In this document: piece by piece, positions 1 through 7,381 of the stretch
Layout of the letters: each line of letters starts with the position of its first letter
Position numbering within the stretch: position 1 is the stretch's first letter
NCBI GenBank assembly: GCA_009785705.1
Contig: WQVS01000018.1
Location: forward strand, 1 to 16,791
Origin: Coriobacteriia bacterium
GTDB lineage: Bacteria > Actinomycetota > Coriobacteriia > WRKU01 > WQUG01
Direction: 5' to 3'
DNA: 16,791 nucleotides
Position numbers and translations under genes: made by a program
Notes under the pieces: model-generated
What the model was told of the DNA's origin: nothing
Databases searched by the model: none
Seen by the model: only the letters and a program-made list of their open reading frames with translations

Positions 1-233
1 GCAATCTGACTGAGGGTGAGAACTCTAAGGAAAACAGTGGTGAGGGCCCCTCTGTTCCGGATAGTGGAGATGAATCTGCAGAGGGAAGCAGAGTACCCAT
101 ACCTCACAATTCTCCAAAGACTGGAGACGAAAGCAACGCAGGTCTTTGGCTTGCATTGGCAGTAGCAGCAGCCTGTGCAGCCATTTTCACCCTAATCGAA
201 CTTAGCATTAGAAAAAGAGAGGATAGGTCATGA
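1..233 (+). CDS. C-terminal end of a sortase-anchored surface protein (partial)
   Basis: The reading frame is open from base 3 and ends with TGA at 231-233; the start lies left of the window. The visible 76 residues begin with a Glu/Ser/Gly/Asn-rich, low-complexity stretch typical of wall-spanning linkers. Then come a SPKTGD motif, a hydrophobic span of about 20 residues rich in Ala and Leu, and a short basic tail (RKREDRS). That order is the standard cell-wall sorting signal recognised by sortase, which cleaves between T and G and joins the protein to the envelope. The motif has Ser where Leu is usual (LPxTG), which may mean a dedicated sortase or a relaxed site. The stop overlaps the next gene's start as ATGA, so the two genes are translationally coupled. 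The ligand or function of the missing N-terminal part cannot be judged. Confidence 0.8.
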   Translation, partial: NLTEGENSKENSGEGPSVPDSGDESAEGSRVPIPHNSPKTGDESNAGLWLALAVAAACAAIFTLIELSIRKREDRS

Positions 234-865
234 ATCACAGAGACAGAAACACATCAAGAGAGTCAGTGCGTCCTTCCCCTGTTCTCAAGAAGCTTGCCAT
301 GATGGCCTGCCTAATGGCTATCTTATTAACTTCTGCATTTGCAATCTTTCACACTCAATCCACGGTGAGCCAGGCAAGTTTAAGCTCGGAACAAAAACAG
401 GAGGACTTGCCGTCGCCTGGCGATGTGAATCTTGAAGGAATTCCTCTTGTGCAAGCAGGCAGAGATGAATCCAGCCAGCTAAAAGCGCGGTCCGCTGCTA
501 CGAAAATGGAAGAGACCGCAAACCTAAGCTTGGCCGAAATTCTCTCGCAAACCTTTAGGTCAGAGAGCACTGTGGAGGGCAGCGTCCACTATGACTTTCC
601 TAGCACGACAGAACCCGATTCTTCGTCTGAATTGCGTGTTGAGGCCTATATCAAGCTGAGTTTTCAAACTGATGAAGAAGTAGATAACTTCAATCCTGCA
701 AAGTTTGACGATTTCTATGACCGCCTGCACAAAGCAGGTATTGCATATTCAGGAGAAAGACTGTCGCTTTTGTTCTCTGGTCCACAATCAGCACGCCTTT
801 TTGCCTGCCTTGGTAACGAGGGCGATAGTGAGGGTAACCCTCAGATAGAGGAGCTTACCCTATAG
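230..865 (+). CDS. small secreted or membrane-anchored protein of unknown function
   Basis: This gene encodes 211 residues. The N-terminus is basic (RDRNTSRESVRPSP...LKK) and is followed by one hydrophobic segment at about residues 22-41, ending in an AFA-type sequence. It reads as a signal peptide or a single membrane anchor with the rest outside the cell. The exported part is acidic and Ser/Glu-rich, with no Cys pairs or catalytic motif that I recognise. The start overlaps the stop of the surface-protein gene by four bases (ATGA, 230-233), so it is almost certainly made together with that protein and may be an accessory to it, for example in assembly or anchoring; that is inference from position only. 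I do not recognise a family. It ends 66 bases before the convergent U32 gene, and I see no clear terminator in that gap. Confidence 0.7.
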   Translation: MNHRDRNTSRESVRPSPVLKKLAMMACLMAILLTSAFAIFHTQSTVSQASLSSEQKQEDLPSPGDVNLEGIPLVQAGRDESSQLKARSAATKMEETANLSLAEILSQTFRSESTVEGSVHYDFPSTTEPDSSSELRVEAYIKLSFQTDEEVDNFNPAKFDDFYDRLHKAGIAYSGERLSLLFSGPQSARLFACLGNEGDSEGNPQIEELTL

Positions 866-931
866 TAGAGCTAAACAAAGAAGTGTGAAATGTTGGGATG
901 TGTTCGTCTGCGCAAGACCAGAGCGGGGAAA

Positions 932-1861
932 TTAGTTATTGTAATTCTGCTGCGGATAACCGTAGTAGAAGCCCGTTCCCTGCGGACGTGGCGTTTGGGC
1001 GCAGAGCTCTTCAACATAGAGCTTTGCGTCTTCCCCATCTAGCACCGCACGGTAAGCTGAAATGACGGTAGAAATATAGTTCACACCCTTTGTACGGCCT
1101 TCAATTTTGAAGCTATTAATGCCAGCGTCAATAAGGTCATCAAGATGCTCAATCATATTGAGGTCATAGGGACTAAAAATTGAAGTATAACCGTCTTCTT
1201 CAATGACGGGCAAATGCTCATCGGGACGCTTTTTCTCTACTAGCTGATACGACCAGCGACAACTGTGAGCACACTGACCCTTATTAGCATCACGATGGGC
1301 AAGGTAATTGCTGATAATGCAGCGTCCGCTTACTGCCATACATTGGGCCCCATGGACAAAGGCTTCAAGTTCCATATCTTCAGGCATATTCTTACGAAGT
1401 TCGCTAAGCTCACGCAGCGAGAGTTCGCGGGCAGCAACGATGCGCTTTGCCCCTAGCTCAAACCACATTCGTGCGCTCTGCGAATTGGCGACACTCGCCT
1501 GCGTACTCACGTGCAAAGCAATCTCAGGTGAAATTTCTCTAACCAAGGCTGCCGCGCCAAGGTCAGAAACAATCAGAGCATCAACCCCTGTATCACGCAC
1601 AGCACTCAAGTAGCCACGCAAGGAAGATAGGTCTGACTCATGAACCAAGGCATTTACAGTTAGGTACAGGCGCTTATCTTGAGCATGGACATACTCAACA
1701 GCTTGTTTTAACTCTTCAATTGAAAAGTTTTTTGCGTTGTAGCGCAGACCAAAACTCTTGCCTGCACAATAGACAGCATCCGCCCCACATTCAAGGGCGA
1801 GCTTAAGGGCTTCCATGCCACCAGCAGGAGCTAAAAGTTCAGGTTTTTTCGCATGTAACAT
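932..1861 (-). CDS. peptidase U32 family protein, TrhP1/YrrN-like (tRNA uridine hydroxylation)
   Basis: The 309-residue protein opens with PELLAPAGGMEALKLALECG and GADAVYCAGKSFGLR, the signature start of the U32/YegQ family. Four cysteines at residues 174, 181, 197 and 201 match the conserved cluster of this family, and INSFKIEGR and TGFYYGYP near the end are also typical. Characterised relatives (E. coli TrhP/YegQ, B. subtilis TrhP1/TrhP2) make 5-hydroxyuridine in tRNA wobble positions from prephenate, and RlhA modifies 23S rRNA; older 'collagenase' labels are doubtful. The length fits the short TrhP1 type, which lacks the C-terminal beta-barrel of longer members. The chosen ATG has an AGGGTG sequence just upstream (1867-1872, complement). 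It diverges from the phosphoesterase gene. The family call is firm; the exact substrate is inferred. Confidence 0.88.
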   Translation of the reverse strand: MLHAKKPELLAPAGGMEALKLALECGADAVYCAGKSFGLRYNAKNFSIEELKQAVEYVHAQDKRLYLTVNALVHESDLSSLRGYLSAVRDTGVDALIVSDLGAAALVREISPEIALHVSTQASVANSQSARMWFELGAKRIVAARELSLRELSELRKNMPEDMELEAFVHGAQCMAVSGRCIISNYLAHRDANKGQCAHSCRWSYQLVEKKRPDEHLPVIEEDGYTSIFSPYDLNMIEHLDDLIDAGINSFKIEGRTKGVNYISTVISAYRAVLDGEDAKLYVEELCAQTPRPQGTGFYYGYPQQNYNN

Positions 1862-1938
1862 AACACCCTATAGACTAACATACGCTACAATTTGAGTAGG
1901 TCTTAGCGGATAACACTTTCAAAAGAGTCGTCGTGATT

Positions 1939-1968
1939 TTGCACTGATTGATTTTGTACCGATATGTT
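1939..1968 (+). promoter_or_regulatory. probable promoter of the phosphoesterase gene
   Basis: TTGCAC at 1939-1944 and TATGTT at 1963-1968 are separated by 18 bases, a plausible housekeeping -35/-10 pair, and lie 26 bases upstream of the ATG at 1994. The ribosome site is weak (GAGAAAG at 1975-1981, rather far upstream). No transcription data, so this is a pattern call. Confidence 0.4.
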
Positions 1969-1993
1969 CTAATCGAGAAAGTGAGCACCAACA

Positions 1994-2545
1994 ATGTCTT
2001 CATCAATTAAAGTTGGCATCATTTCTGACACGCATGGCTACTTACCCGAAGTTGCCTCGGACATATTTCAAGAACACGGAGTCAGCACCATAGTCCATGC
2101 TGGAGATAGCGAATCTGAACGGACTCTAGGGGAATTGGAGCTCGTTGCTCCTGTCATTGCAGTACGGGGAAATTGCGACTATCAACCATCTCTCCAAAGC
2201 TTGCCTAGCGTAGCAAAGTGCGCAATAGGAAATTCGTTAATTGTTGTTGCACACAAGCCTGATGACCTTGACTGCGCTTTACGCCGCCTAAGTCAACAAG
2301 AGCGCACAGCGGTCAAGTACCTTGTGGGGGTACATGGACATACTCACATACCTAGGTTTGAAGAGGAGCGTTGCAACGATAGTGTCTGCGACGAAAGCAG
2401 CAGTGATGCCAGTACCATAGTTCTCTGTCCAGGCTCCCCCGTAGAACCACGCAGTGAATCTGCACCTAGCATCGCGATTCTAACGATTGCGCCTGCAGAT
2501 TCCTCACTGCCACCTCAAGCAGAGCTTGTTGAACTAATCGCTTAG
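1994..2545 (+). CDS. YfcE/MJ0936-type metallophosphoesterase
   Basis: The 183-residue protein carries every metal-binding block of the calcineurin-like YfcE/MJ0936 phosphoesterases: SDTHG (Asp12, His14), HAGD (Asp38), GNCD (Asn60), VAH (His87) and GHTH (His116, His118). These residues hold a two-metal centre that hydrolyses phosphodiesters or phosphomonoesters; the physiological substrate of the family is mostly unknown. The tail keeps the usual 'PGSP' loop after a Ser/Asp-rich insertion of about 20 residues (around 124-143) that looks disordered. No signal peptide, so cytosolic. Its 3' end overlaps the end of the convergent membrane-protein gene by 12 bases (2534-2545), so read-through from either side would produce antisense RNA. 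Length is ordinary for the family. Confidence 0.9.
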   Translation: MSSSIKVGIISDTHGYLPEVASDIFQEHGVSTIVHAGDSESERTLGELELVAPVIAVRGNCDYQPSLQSLPSVAKCAIGNSLIVVAHKPDDLDCALRRLSQQERTAVKYLVGVHGHTHIPRFEEERCNDSVCDESSSDASTIVLCPGSPVEPRSESAPSIAILTIAPADSSLPPQAELVELIA

Positions 2546-4576
2546 TGACTGGAAGAACTCTCTTCCTGACATAGTCATGCTATCATCCATCAAATATTCA
2601 ACTATCAACTGGATAGCACGCTCTTCGCCCTCAGCACGAATCAAATCTGCCATCATATCGATCATGGGCATATGTTGATGCACTGAATTGTCTTGGATGA
2701 GATAACTGAACAGAGTCTCGTAAACATCTCTCTTCTCACAAGTACGCACAATATCTTGCATCGCCAGCGCAAGGGCAAAATCAACTTGCATGTGCTCATC
2801 TACTAAAATGTAGCCATCCAAGTATATAGGGGCACGATACAAGTTACTGCGAGTTGGGAATTCTGGCACCATAACAAAGCTTGTAGAATTAAGTTCGTGC
2901 GAATTCTCTAAGCCCATCATTTCTCTAATTTCATAGGCTCTTTCCCGTATTTGTTGACGGACGGCTCTATCGCTCACATTAGGAAGGTATTCTAATTCGA
3001 GGTCTTCGAAAAAACGTAAACCCCTAATCCCGCTGTAGAAAATTAAGTTATCCTCATCCCCTATCCTTTGAACCTGTCCCGCAATAAGAGTCAGAGCCTC
3101 TGCAGGGATGGATATGAACTCATCTGACTGAGCCAGGATGATTTCCTGCGAGCCGTGAGGAACAAGGATTTCAGAATGTGAGGATGTAACCCTTATATCA
3201 AACCCCCGCACATCACCAATCCTCGAAAAGTGAACAGGCATCCAAGCATTAAAACGAGAGTCTTCCCAATAATATCGCTGCTTACCTGGCCAGGGATACC
3301 AAGGAAAAGAGCCTGGCAAAAATATTCCCTGCTGGTTAGCATAGTGTCCCCAGCCACTGCCTGCATATTCAAAGATGAACCCCATCGTTTCTTCCTGGCC
3401 TGGTGTCAAAATAGTGATATGGTCACCTTCTTGCAAGAAGTCAAGCTGCTTGCCTTCAGAGGTACTTACGGAACTTAGCCTATAACCTCTGAAGAGAGTA
3501 AAGTCAGGAGTTCGCAAAAAAGGTTCATCTAAGCTTATCGTGACCTTGCCTGACAGCTTACTTCTTATCTCCAAGTCAATCGCATAGTTTGCAACAGCGG
3601 GAATGGAGTACTCATAATCCCAAACCAGCGGATTGTACACACGGTCAGAAGAAAAGACTTCTGGCATCAATGACCTCTCATTAATGCTGTGTGGTGCTGC
3701 CGAATAACGAGGAAGCGCAATTTGCGAGCCATACACTGCCCAAGGTGTCACCATCAATCCAAAGGCCAACATGAACACAAAGAAGGATGAATCTTTCTTC
3801 CAGCGCAAAGATGCTGCTATGCCCAGCAGAATCGACACAATCCATATTCCAGGCAGCAGCCACTGGTGCGGCTCATTTGGAAACAAGTATATTGAGTCAA
3901 ATTGAGCTGTCATACTTGTTATTGTTAAAAGTTCAAAGGGTGCCAGGAAAACCCAGTGGATAATCAGGCGCAAAGTATAGCTTGAATCAAATCCTAGGGC
4001 GCCATCTACCAATTGAGCCCCAATAAAACTGGAAAGAAATACTATCACCGCAAGTAGACTGTAAGCAGCAAGCCTGTCTTCAACTCTTCCCAAGAAAAGA
4101 CCCAGAAGAGTCGCTATAAGCGTTGCTCCACCTAATCTTAATATCGCAACTGACACTATATTTACAATCTCTGCAGAAAAAGGGTCTGCTATCACAGCAG
4201 AGATAGAGAGTATTGCTAGAGCAAGCGTCAAAACAATAGCCCATAGAGCCAACAGCACCACAAGCGCTGAACCTACGATTTCCTGTGGTGCAAAGTTCCC
4301 CACATGAAAAAGGGTATCTCTCTCTTTCTTATGTATCTTTCTAGAAAATTCAAAAGCAACAATGAAAAGAGTAACAAGGAGAATGCGAATAACAAAGGGT
4401 GCATGGAATATGAATATCTCCTGATGCCCCACTGTCTGCCCAAGCAGTGCTTCAGGGAAAAGCATAAGACCCAACAAAAATAGGGCAATGAACGCACTCA
4501 CAGAATACAAAATCAGAAGCGCCCTGCTGCGCAAGAAGCTCTTAAAAGCTAAGGAAATGGGTTTTACTTGCTCCAT
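2534..4576 (-). CDS. large polytopic membrane protein with an extracytoplasmic domain (ABC-2 permease-like N-half)
   Basis: The 680-residue protein has about eight hydrophobic spans in residues 20-286, laid out like an ABC-2 type permease. A soluble region of about 390 residues follows and probably lies outside the membrane. That region has a Trp/Pro-rich stretch (GIFLPGSFPWYPWPG, about residues 415-430) that reminds me of permease/M1-aminopeptidase hybrids, but no HEXXH zinc motif is present, so a peptidase would be inactive. No ATP-binding partner gene is adjacent. The start is well supported: AGGGAGG lies four bases upstream (4581-4587, complement). Its promoter carries a perfect palindrome over the -10 box (see 4643-4692), so it is probably repressed by a dimeric regulator, perhaps of the GntR/YtrA type that often controls such permeases. 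I cannot name the function. Confidence 0.75.
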   Translation of the reverse strand: MEQVKPISLAFKSFLRSRALLILYSVSAFIALFLLGLMLFPEALLGQTVGHQEIFIFHAPFVIRILLVTLFIVAFEFSRKIHKKERDTLFHVGNFAPQEIVGSALVVLLALWAIVLTLALAILSISAVIADPFSAEIVNIVSVAILRLGGATLIATLLGLFLGRVEDRLAAYSLLAVIVFLSSFIGAQLVDGALGFDSSYTLRLIIHWVFLAPFELLTITSMTAQFDSIYLFPNEPHQWLLPGIWIVSILLGIAASLRWKKDSSFFVFMLAFGLMVTPWAVYGSQIALPRYSAAPHSINERSLMPEVFSSDRVYNPLVWDYEYSIPAVANYAIDLEIRSKLSGKVTISLDEPFLRTPDFTLFRGYRLSSVSTSEGKQLDFLQEGDHITILTPGQEETMGFIFEYAGSGWGHYANQQGIFLPGSFPWYPWPGKQRYYWEDSRFNAWMPVHFSRIGDVRGFDIRVTSSHSEILVPHGSQEIILAQSDEFISIPAEALTLIAGQVQRIGDEDNLIFYSGIRGLRFFEDLELEYLPNVSDRAVRQQIRERAYEIREMMGLENSHELNSTSFVMVPEFPTRSNLYRAPIYLDGYILVDEHMQVDFALALAMQDIVRTCEKRDVYETLFSYLIQDNSVHQHMPMIDMMADLIRAEGEERAIQLIVEYLMDDSMTMSGREFFQSLSD

Positions 4577-4642
4577 GAGACCTCCCTACCTCAAGATAAC
4601 AAAGTGCCTAAAGTGTCCAAACCCTCTTATACAGGTCAGACA

Positions 4643-4692
4643 ACTACATTACTTATGTAATGTAGTATAGTTGAGATAAGAGCGCAGGTCAA
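4643..4692 (-). promoter_or_regulatory. strong promoter with a palindromic operator over the -10 box
   Basis: Read on the minus strand, TTGACC (4692-4687) and TATACT (4669-4664) are separated by exactly 17 bases, close to the sigma-70 ideal. A perfect inverted repeat with 10-base arms, ACTACATTAC (4643-4652) and GTAATGTAGT (4657-4666), spaced by four bases, overlaps the last three bases of the -10 box and covers the expected start of transcription. A dimeric repressor bound there would block the polymerase. It drives the membrane-protein gene starting at 4576, leaving a leader of about 80 bases. Which regulator binds is not visible in the window. Confidence 0.75.
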
Positions 4693-4758
4693 GGTTATGC
4701 AGCGTATATCACTGCATGAAGCCACGGATTAAATCGTATAACTCTGTCTGAAAAGGGC

Positions 4759-5394
4759 TTATTTGAGCTGATTGAGGGCTGGTACCAATGTGCGTAGGTC
4801 TGAAATTATTGGCTGCGCATAGAGCATGCCACCTGTCGTGAGGACAATCAAGGTGCCACTTACTGGCTTGTCGTTGGCCAGTGCCTTGTCTATGTTCTTT
4901 GCATAGGCATTAAGCCATACGAGCTCAATATCGTCAAAGCTTAGCGCAATTTCATCAATCAAATCTTCTTCATCCCAAATGTCATCTGGGTCAAGTCTTT
5001 TTGAATTTATCCAAGTGACCTTACTCGAGCCCTGAAACTTTAAAATCTTCTTCCGCAAGCCTTTGTTTTTCACCTGCATAGGTTTAGCTAAAACTATTCC
5101 TGAGCCTGTCTGCAAAACAATATCACGAGGCATTTTTCGAATATAGAAAACAGCATCTATCAGATATCCCAGAACTACAAAATAAAAGAAGCCACCAGTC
5201 CAAGTGATAGTGCCTAGCCAGTAAATCGCATCTGGCATGAAATCAAGATTCCCCAGAAGCTCCTCCGCAAAGCCCATTATCTGTTCTTCAAAAAGCCAAA
5301 GAGGAGCCGAGGTAAGAACCCAAATCACAAAAGGTCTAAGCAAGCCTACAAAGGGAGAGTGCAGTGTAGCAATAGTTTTATTGAAGTCAGTCAT
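4759..5394 (-). CDS. unknown membrane protein with two spans and a cytosolic C-terminal domain
   Basis: The 211-residue protein has hydrophobic segments at about residues 20-38 and 57-86, then a soluble region of about 125 residues with a run of acidic residues (DPDDIWDEEDLIDE). The soluble part reads as alternating beta strands (DIVLQTGSGIVLAK, TLIVLTTGGMLYAQP), loosely like PH-like or Bacterial-PH domains, but I cannot place it in a family. The start has a GAGGGAAG ribosome site a few bases upstream (5396-5404, complement). It ends about 65 bases before the promoter region of the 680-residue membrane protein, so the two could be functionally linked, yet that gene has its own promoter. No function is proposed. 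Confidence 0.65.
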   Translation of the reverse strand: MTDFNKTIATLHSPFVGLLRPFVIWVLTSAPLWLFEEQIMGFAEELLGNLDFMPDAIYWLGTITWTGGFFYFVVLGYLIDAVFYIRKMPRDIVLQTGSGIVLAKPMQVKNKGLRKKILKFQGSSKVTWINSKRLDPDDIWDEEDLIDEIALSFDDIELVWLNAYAKNIDKALANDKPVSGTLIVLTTGGMLYAQPIISDLRTLVPALNQLK

Positions 5395-5519
5395 TCTTCC
5401 CTCTCAGAAGCATCTGCACGTATGTACTCTTACTGGCCAAACAATTGATGTCCAATGTAGAAGAAAGTCTCACGAGCAAGAAGGGATAATCATAAAAGTA
5501 GCCAGGATAACTACGGATC

Positions 5520-5915
5520 TTATTCCATTGTCAGTTGCCACTTGATGCCAAATCTATCATCAAACATGCAGTAAAGTTCGCTGAAAAAAGTCTGTCCAAG
5601 TGGATGAAGAATTTCTCCATCTTCACTCAATTCGTTATAGATTCGCTTGATTTCCTCTTTGTCTTTAAGGGCAAGGCAAATAGCAACATTATTGCCCTTG
5701 GCAACTACAAAGCCTGGTGGACCATCAGAAAACATTATCTGACCTCCCGCAATTGGGAGTGTGGCATGCAGAACGCGATCCGCATACTCTGTAGGCATAT
5801 CGGGAATTGTGCTATAGGGCACAGTTTCTGGAACCTCTAGGCGAAATACCGAAGCGTAGAACTCCAGAACCTCTTTGCAATTTCCATCGAAAAAAATGTA
5901 TGGGCTACAGGTCAT
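5520..5915 (-). CDS. PhnB-like VOC (glyoxalase/bleomycin-resistance fold) protein
   Basis: The 131-residue protein begins SPYIFFDGNCKEVLEFYASVF and ends ELYCMFDDRFGIKWQLTME, with GGQIMFSDGPP in the middle; these are the hallmarks of the PhnB/'3-demethylubiquinone-9 methyltransferase-like' branch of the vicinal oxygen chelate superfamily. Members are small cytosolic dimers, and most have no proven reaction; in phn operons the relation to phosphonate use is only contextual, and no phn genes are seen here. A clean AGGAG ribosome site lies 7-8 bases before the ATG (about 5922-5927, complement). Length is normal. The upstream gap toward the PepSY gene holds a repeat (5943-5992). The fold is confident, the substrate unknown. 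Confidence 0.85.
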   Translation of the reverse strand: MTCSPYIFFDGNCKEVLEFYASVFRLEVPETVPYSTIPDMPTEYADRVLHATLPIAGGQIMFSDGPPGFVVAKGNNVAICLALKDKEEIKRIYNELSEDGEILHPLGQTFFSELYCMFDDRFGIKWQLTME

Positions 5916-5942
5916 ATCGAGTCTCCTAAAGATTATCTTACG

Positions 5943-5992
5943 CTTAAAAATCTATCAGCCTTAGAGTTTACCCAAGATTTTGGGTCATTTCA
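5943..5992 (-). repeat. TGAAMTGACCC repeat, copy i
   Basis: Read on the minus strand from 5992 this begins TGAAATGACCCAAAATCTTG and runs for about 50 bases. Over 45 bases it is identical to the copy at 11047-11096 apart from one missing T. Inside is a hairpin with arms ACCCAA/TTGGGT, and a second possible pairing between AAAATCT and AGATTTT near the two ends. The outer sequence resembles the tip of an IS3/IS150-group insertion sequence, but there is no transposase. It lies 25 bases after the stop of the PepSY gene. Confidence 0.75.
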
Positions 5993-6016
5993 TTTGTTAA
6001 AATCAGCCATTTTGCA

Positions 6017-6403
6017 CTAGTCAACCAATTCTGATTCGTAACTCATCACTTCTCCATTTGTGGCATTAACGTAGATATTATATTCTCTTCCATTGGCAAT
6101 GAATGAAATGTCATATGCCTGAACACCATGTTCTGACTTTAGGGTGAAGTGATATTCTTGCATAGCAAATACATCAGCACCAACATACTCTGCAGCTATT
6201 CTCTTTGCCGTATCTTCTTCGATAATACCTTCGGCATTTAGCACTATTTCCTCTTTAGTAGCCAAATCTGTGATTTCATCATCCACGATAGGTGCACTCA
6301 CGCTAGGTGCATCATCTGCTTCGTCAGCAGCGTCGCTTCCGTTACAGGCAGAGAAAACAAACATCATCATTAGTGTCATCAAAACAATTAGTATCTTCTT
6401 CAT
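6017..6403 (-). CDS. PepSY-domain lipoprotein
   Basis: The 128-residue protein starts MKKILIVLMTLMMMFVFSAC; the hydrophobic stretch ending FSAC is a lipoprotein signal peptide, so Cys20 is likely lipid-modified and the protein sits on the outer face of the membrane. A disordered acidic linker (about 21-55) is followed by a single YkoI-like PepSY domain: EDTAKRIAAEYVG, a strand, then VQAYDISFIANGREYNIYVNATNGEV. PepSY domains are thought to inhibit proteases or sense extracellular conditions; no protease or two-component system is adjacent, so the role is open. The ribosome site AAGGAG precedes the ATG at good spacing. The gene stands alone between two copies of the TGAAMTGACCC repeat in the same orientation (5943-5992 and 6481-6530), as though it were a cassette. 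Confidence 0.85.
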   Translation of the reverse strand: MKKILIVLMTLMMMFVFSACNGSDAADEADDAPSVSAPIVDDEITDLATKEEIVLNAEGIIEEDTAKRIAAEYVGADVFAMQEYHFTLKSEHGVQAYDISFIANGREYNIYVNATNGEVMSYESELVD

Positions 6404-6480
6404 GCTTTGCTCCTTGTGAAATTGGATTTAGCGAATCAGGTTACCTTTATAGGGCTCAGTCCTACAGACTATCGTATATT

Positions 6481-6530
6481 TGAAAATCTATCAACTTAAG
6501 AATTTATCCAAGATTAGTGGGTCAGGTCAG
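6481..6530 (-). repeat. TGAAMTGACCC repeat, copy ii (diverged)
   Basis: On the minus strand it begins TGACCTGACCCACTAATCTT at 6529 and keeps the order of blocks of the other copies (ATCTTGGATAAA..., then GATAGATTTTC), with about 75% identity by eye. The inner hairpin is kept in a weaker form (ATCCA/TGGGT). The truncated toxin reading frame ends with the TGA that forms the first three bases of the repeat, so the repeat marks the break point of that gene. Confidence 0.65.
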
Positions 6531-6652
6531 TATTGTATGTGGTCAAGTAGTTGGCTAGCTGCTTGAAGGTTATCTAGGCTAACTGAAATGTACTCTGTGA
6601 TGGCCTCTACATCAGCTTGAGCAGAAGTAGAGAGAATAACCTCATAGGCCAT
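6527..6652 (-). pseudogene. RelE/ParE-type toxin, truncated
   Basis: The ATG at 6652-6650 overlaps the 3' end of the antitoxin frame by 11 bases, the usual layout of a type II pair. The 41 codons read MAYEVILSTSAQADVEAITE, then YISVSLDNLQAASQLLDHIQ, the N-terminal third of ParE/RelE toxins: strand one, then the two-helix hairpin with the AxxDvexI pattern. The usual length is about 90-100 residues; here the frame stops in the first bases of repeat copy ii, and the catalytic or gyrase-binding C-terminal half is absent from the following sequence. It is therefore inactive. The most likely cause is insertion of, or recombination at, a mobile element followed by loss of the remainder. Confidence 0.7.
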
Positions 6653-6979
6653 GTTTAGCTCTTATTTCTTGCATTGCTTCACTAAGGGGCATTGTGCGTC
6701 CCTCTGAAATATCTTGAAGTCCTGCCTCTAGCTTTTCTTTCAAGGCATCCATAGAGGTAAAGCGTGGAAAGCTATCTGGGGAGCTGTGCTCCGAAGCAAG
6801 ATTTTGATGAGTGATTAGCTCATCATATTCCTCAACACCCAGCAATACATATCTACCGCGACCATGCTTAGTAAGAACTACTGGTGCTTGCCCCTCATCA
6901 ACAAATGCAGTTATATTTCACCAATGCGTGTTCTTAGGTCAGAAAGTGGTCTAATTTTTGGAAACGCATGTGTAGTCAT
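6642..6979 (-). pseudogene. Phd/YefM-type antitoxin, frameshifted
   Basis: From the ATG at 6979-6977, preceded by an AGGAGG ribosome site (about 6987-6993, complement), the frame reads MTTHAFPKIRPLSDLRTRIG, then EI and a TAA at 6913-6911. In the next frame the same protein continues as TAFVDEGQAPVVLTKHGRGR and YVLLGVEEYDEL, the DNA-binding core of Phd/YefM antitoxins, and then the C-terminal toxin-binding tail down to AKHGL and TGA at 6642. Spacing to the conserved PVVLTKHG block fits a 2-base insertion, one extra TA in ATATA at about 6911-6916; without it the protein would have 111 residues. Antitoxin and toxin overlap and are both damaged, so the module is dead. A short internal start (from about 6845) could still make a fragment lacking the DNA-binding part. 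Confidence 0.7.
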
Positions 6980-7040
6980 CTCTAATTCCTCCTAGTTTTA
7001 TGTACTCTAATTGTTACGAAATAATATACAAAACCCATGA

Positions 7041-7052
7041 ATGCTCGAGCAT
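7041..7052. promoter_or_regulatory. 12-base perfect palindrome upstream of the dead TA pair
   Basis: ATGCTCGAGCAT is self-complementary over its full 12 bases. It lies about 60 bases upstream of the antitoxin start at 6979, where type II antitoxins usually bind to repress their own operon. No second copy is seen nearby, so the operator role is only a possibility. Confidence 0.3.
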
Positions 7053-7062
7053 GTGAGCTTAG

Positions 7063-7266
7063 GCAATGTGGTCTCACTACATAACTTGCTACATGGGTGT
7101 ACATAATCTGTACCTTACTTAAAACATGCTTGCATCCAATATGGCTTACCTTTGTCAGAGAGTGCGGAGCATGCCGTGGCAAATTTTCTGCTATTTCTGA
7201 GAATTCGTGTGCTGCCTTGCTCATAGAAGCCCTGACATTGATGTCTAAGATTTTTGGGTCATTTCA
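7063..7266. repeat. dispersed repeat, copy A (upstream of the first TA pair)
   Basis: Two blocks match copy B further right. The left block, 7063-7153, aligns with 8105-8194 at about 70% by eye and includes the shared stretches GGTGTACAT, TCTGTACC and CCAATATGGCTTACCTTT. The right block, 7162-7257, aligns with 8438-8533 and shares AAATTTTCTGCTATTT and GTGTGCTG. In copy A the blocks are eight bases apart; in copy B they are about 240 bases apart. The right end continues into GATTTTTGGGTCATTTCA (to 7266), which on the minus strand is TGAAATGACCCAAAAATC, the fourth occurrence of the island's end motif. A short palindrome GACAT/ATGTC lies at 7233-7244. It looks like a relic of a mobile element; no intact transposase is present. 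Confidence 0.6.
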
Positions 7267-7292
7267 CTACCCTCTCCTGTTACAGAAAGGAA

Positions 7293-7328
7293 GCAGCGGA
7301 GTAGGTAACTAACGTACCTTTCGGCTGC
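7293..7328. other. intergenic stem-loop
   Basis: Two nested stems, GCAGC (7293-7297) with GCTGC (7324-7328) and AGGTA (7303-7307) with TACCT (7315-7319), separated by small internal loops. There is no T-tract on either side, so it is not an obvious intrinsic terminator. No gene is seen between 7225 and 7469; this and the larger hairpin at 7382-7458 are what the gap holds. Confidence 0.4.
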
Positions 7329-7381
7329 CTCGCTAATACCAGTTTAGCAGACACACATTAAGCTACCACTGACATAACGTA

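Noticed and set aside
6982..7224. Open frame of 80 codons on the minus strand over repeat copy A
   Set aside because: It lies wholly in the repeat, has no ribosome site and no recognisable protein pattern beyond a short segment shared with copy B; treated as repeat.
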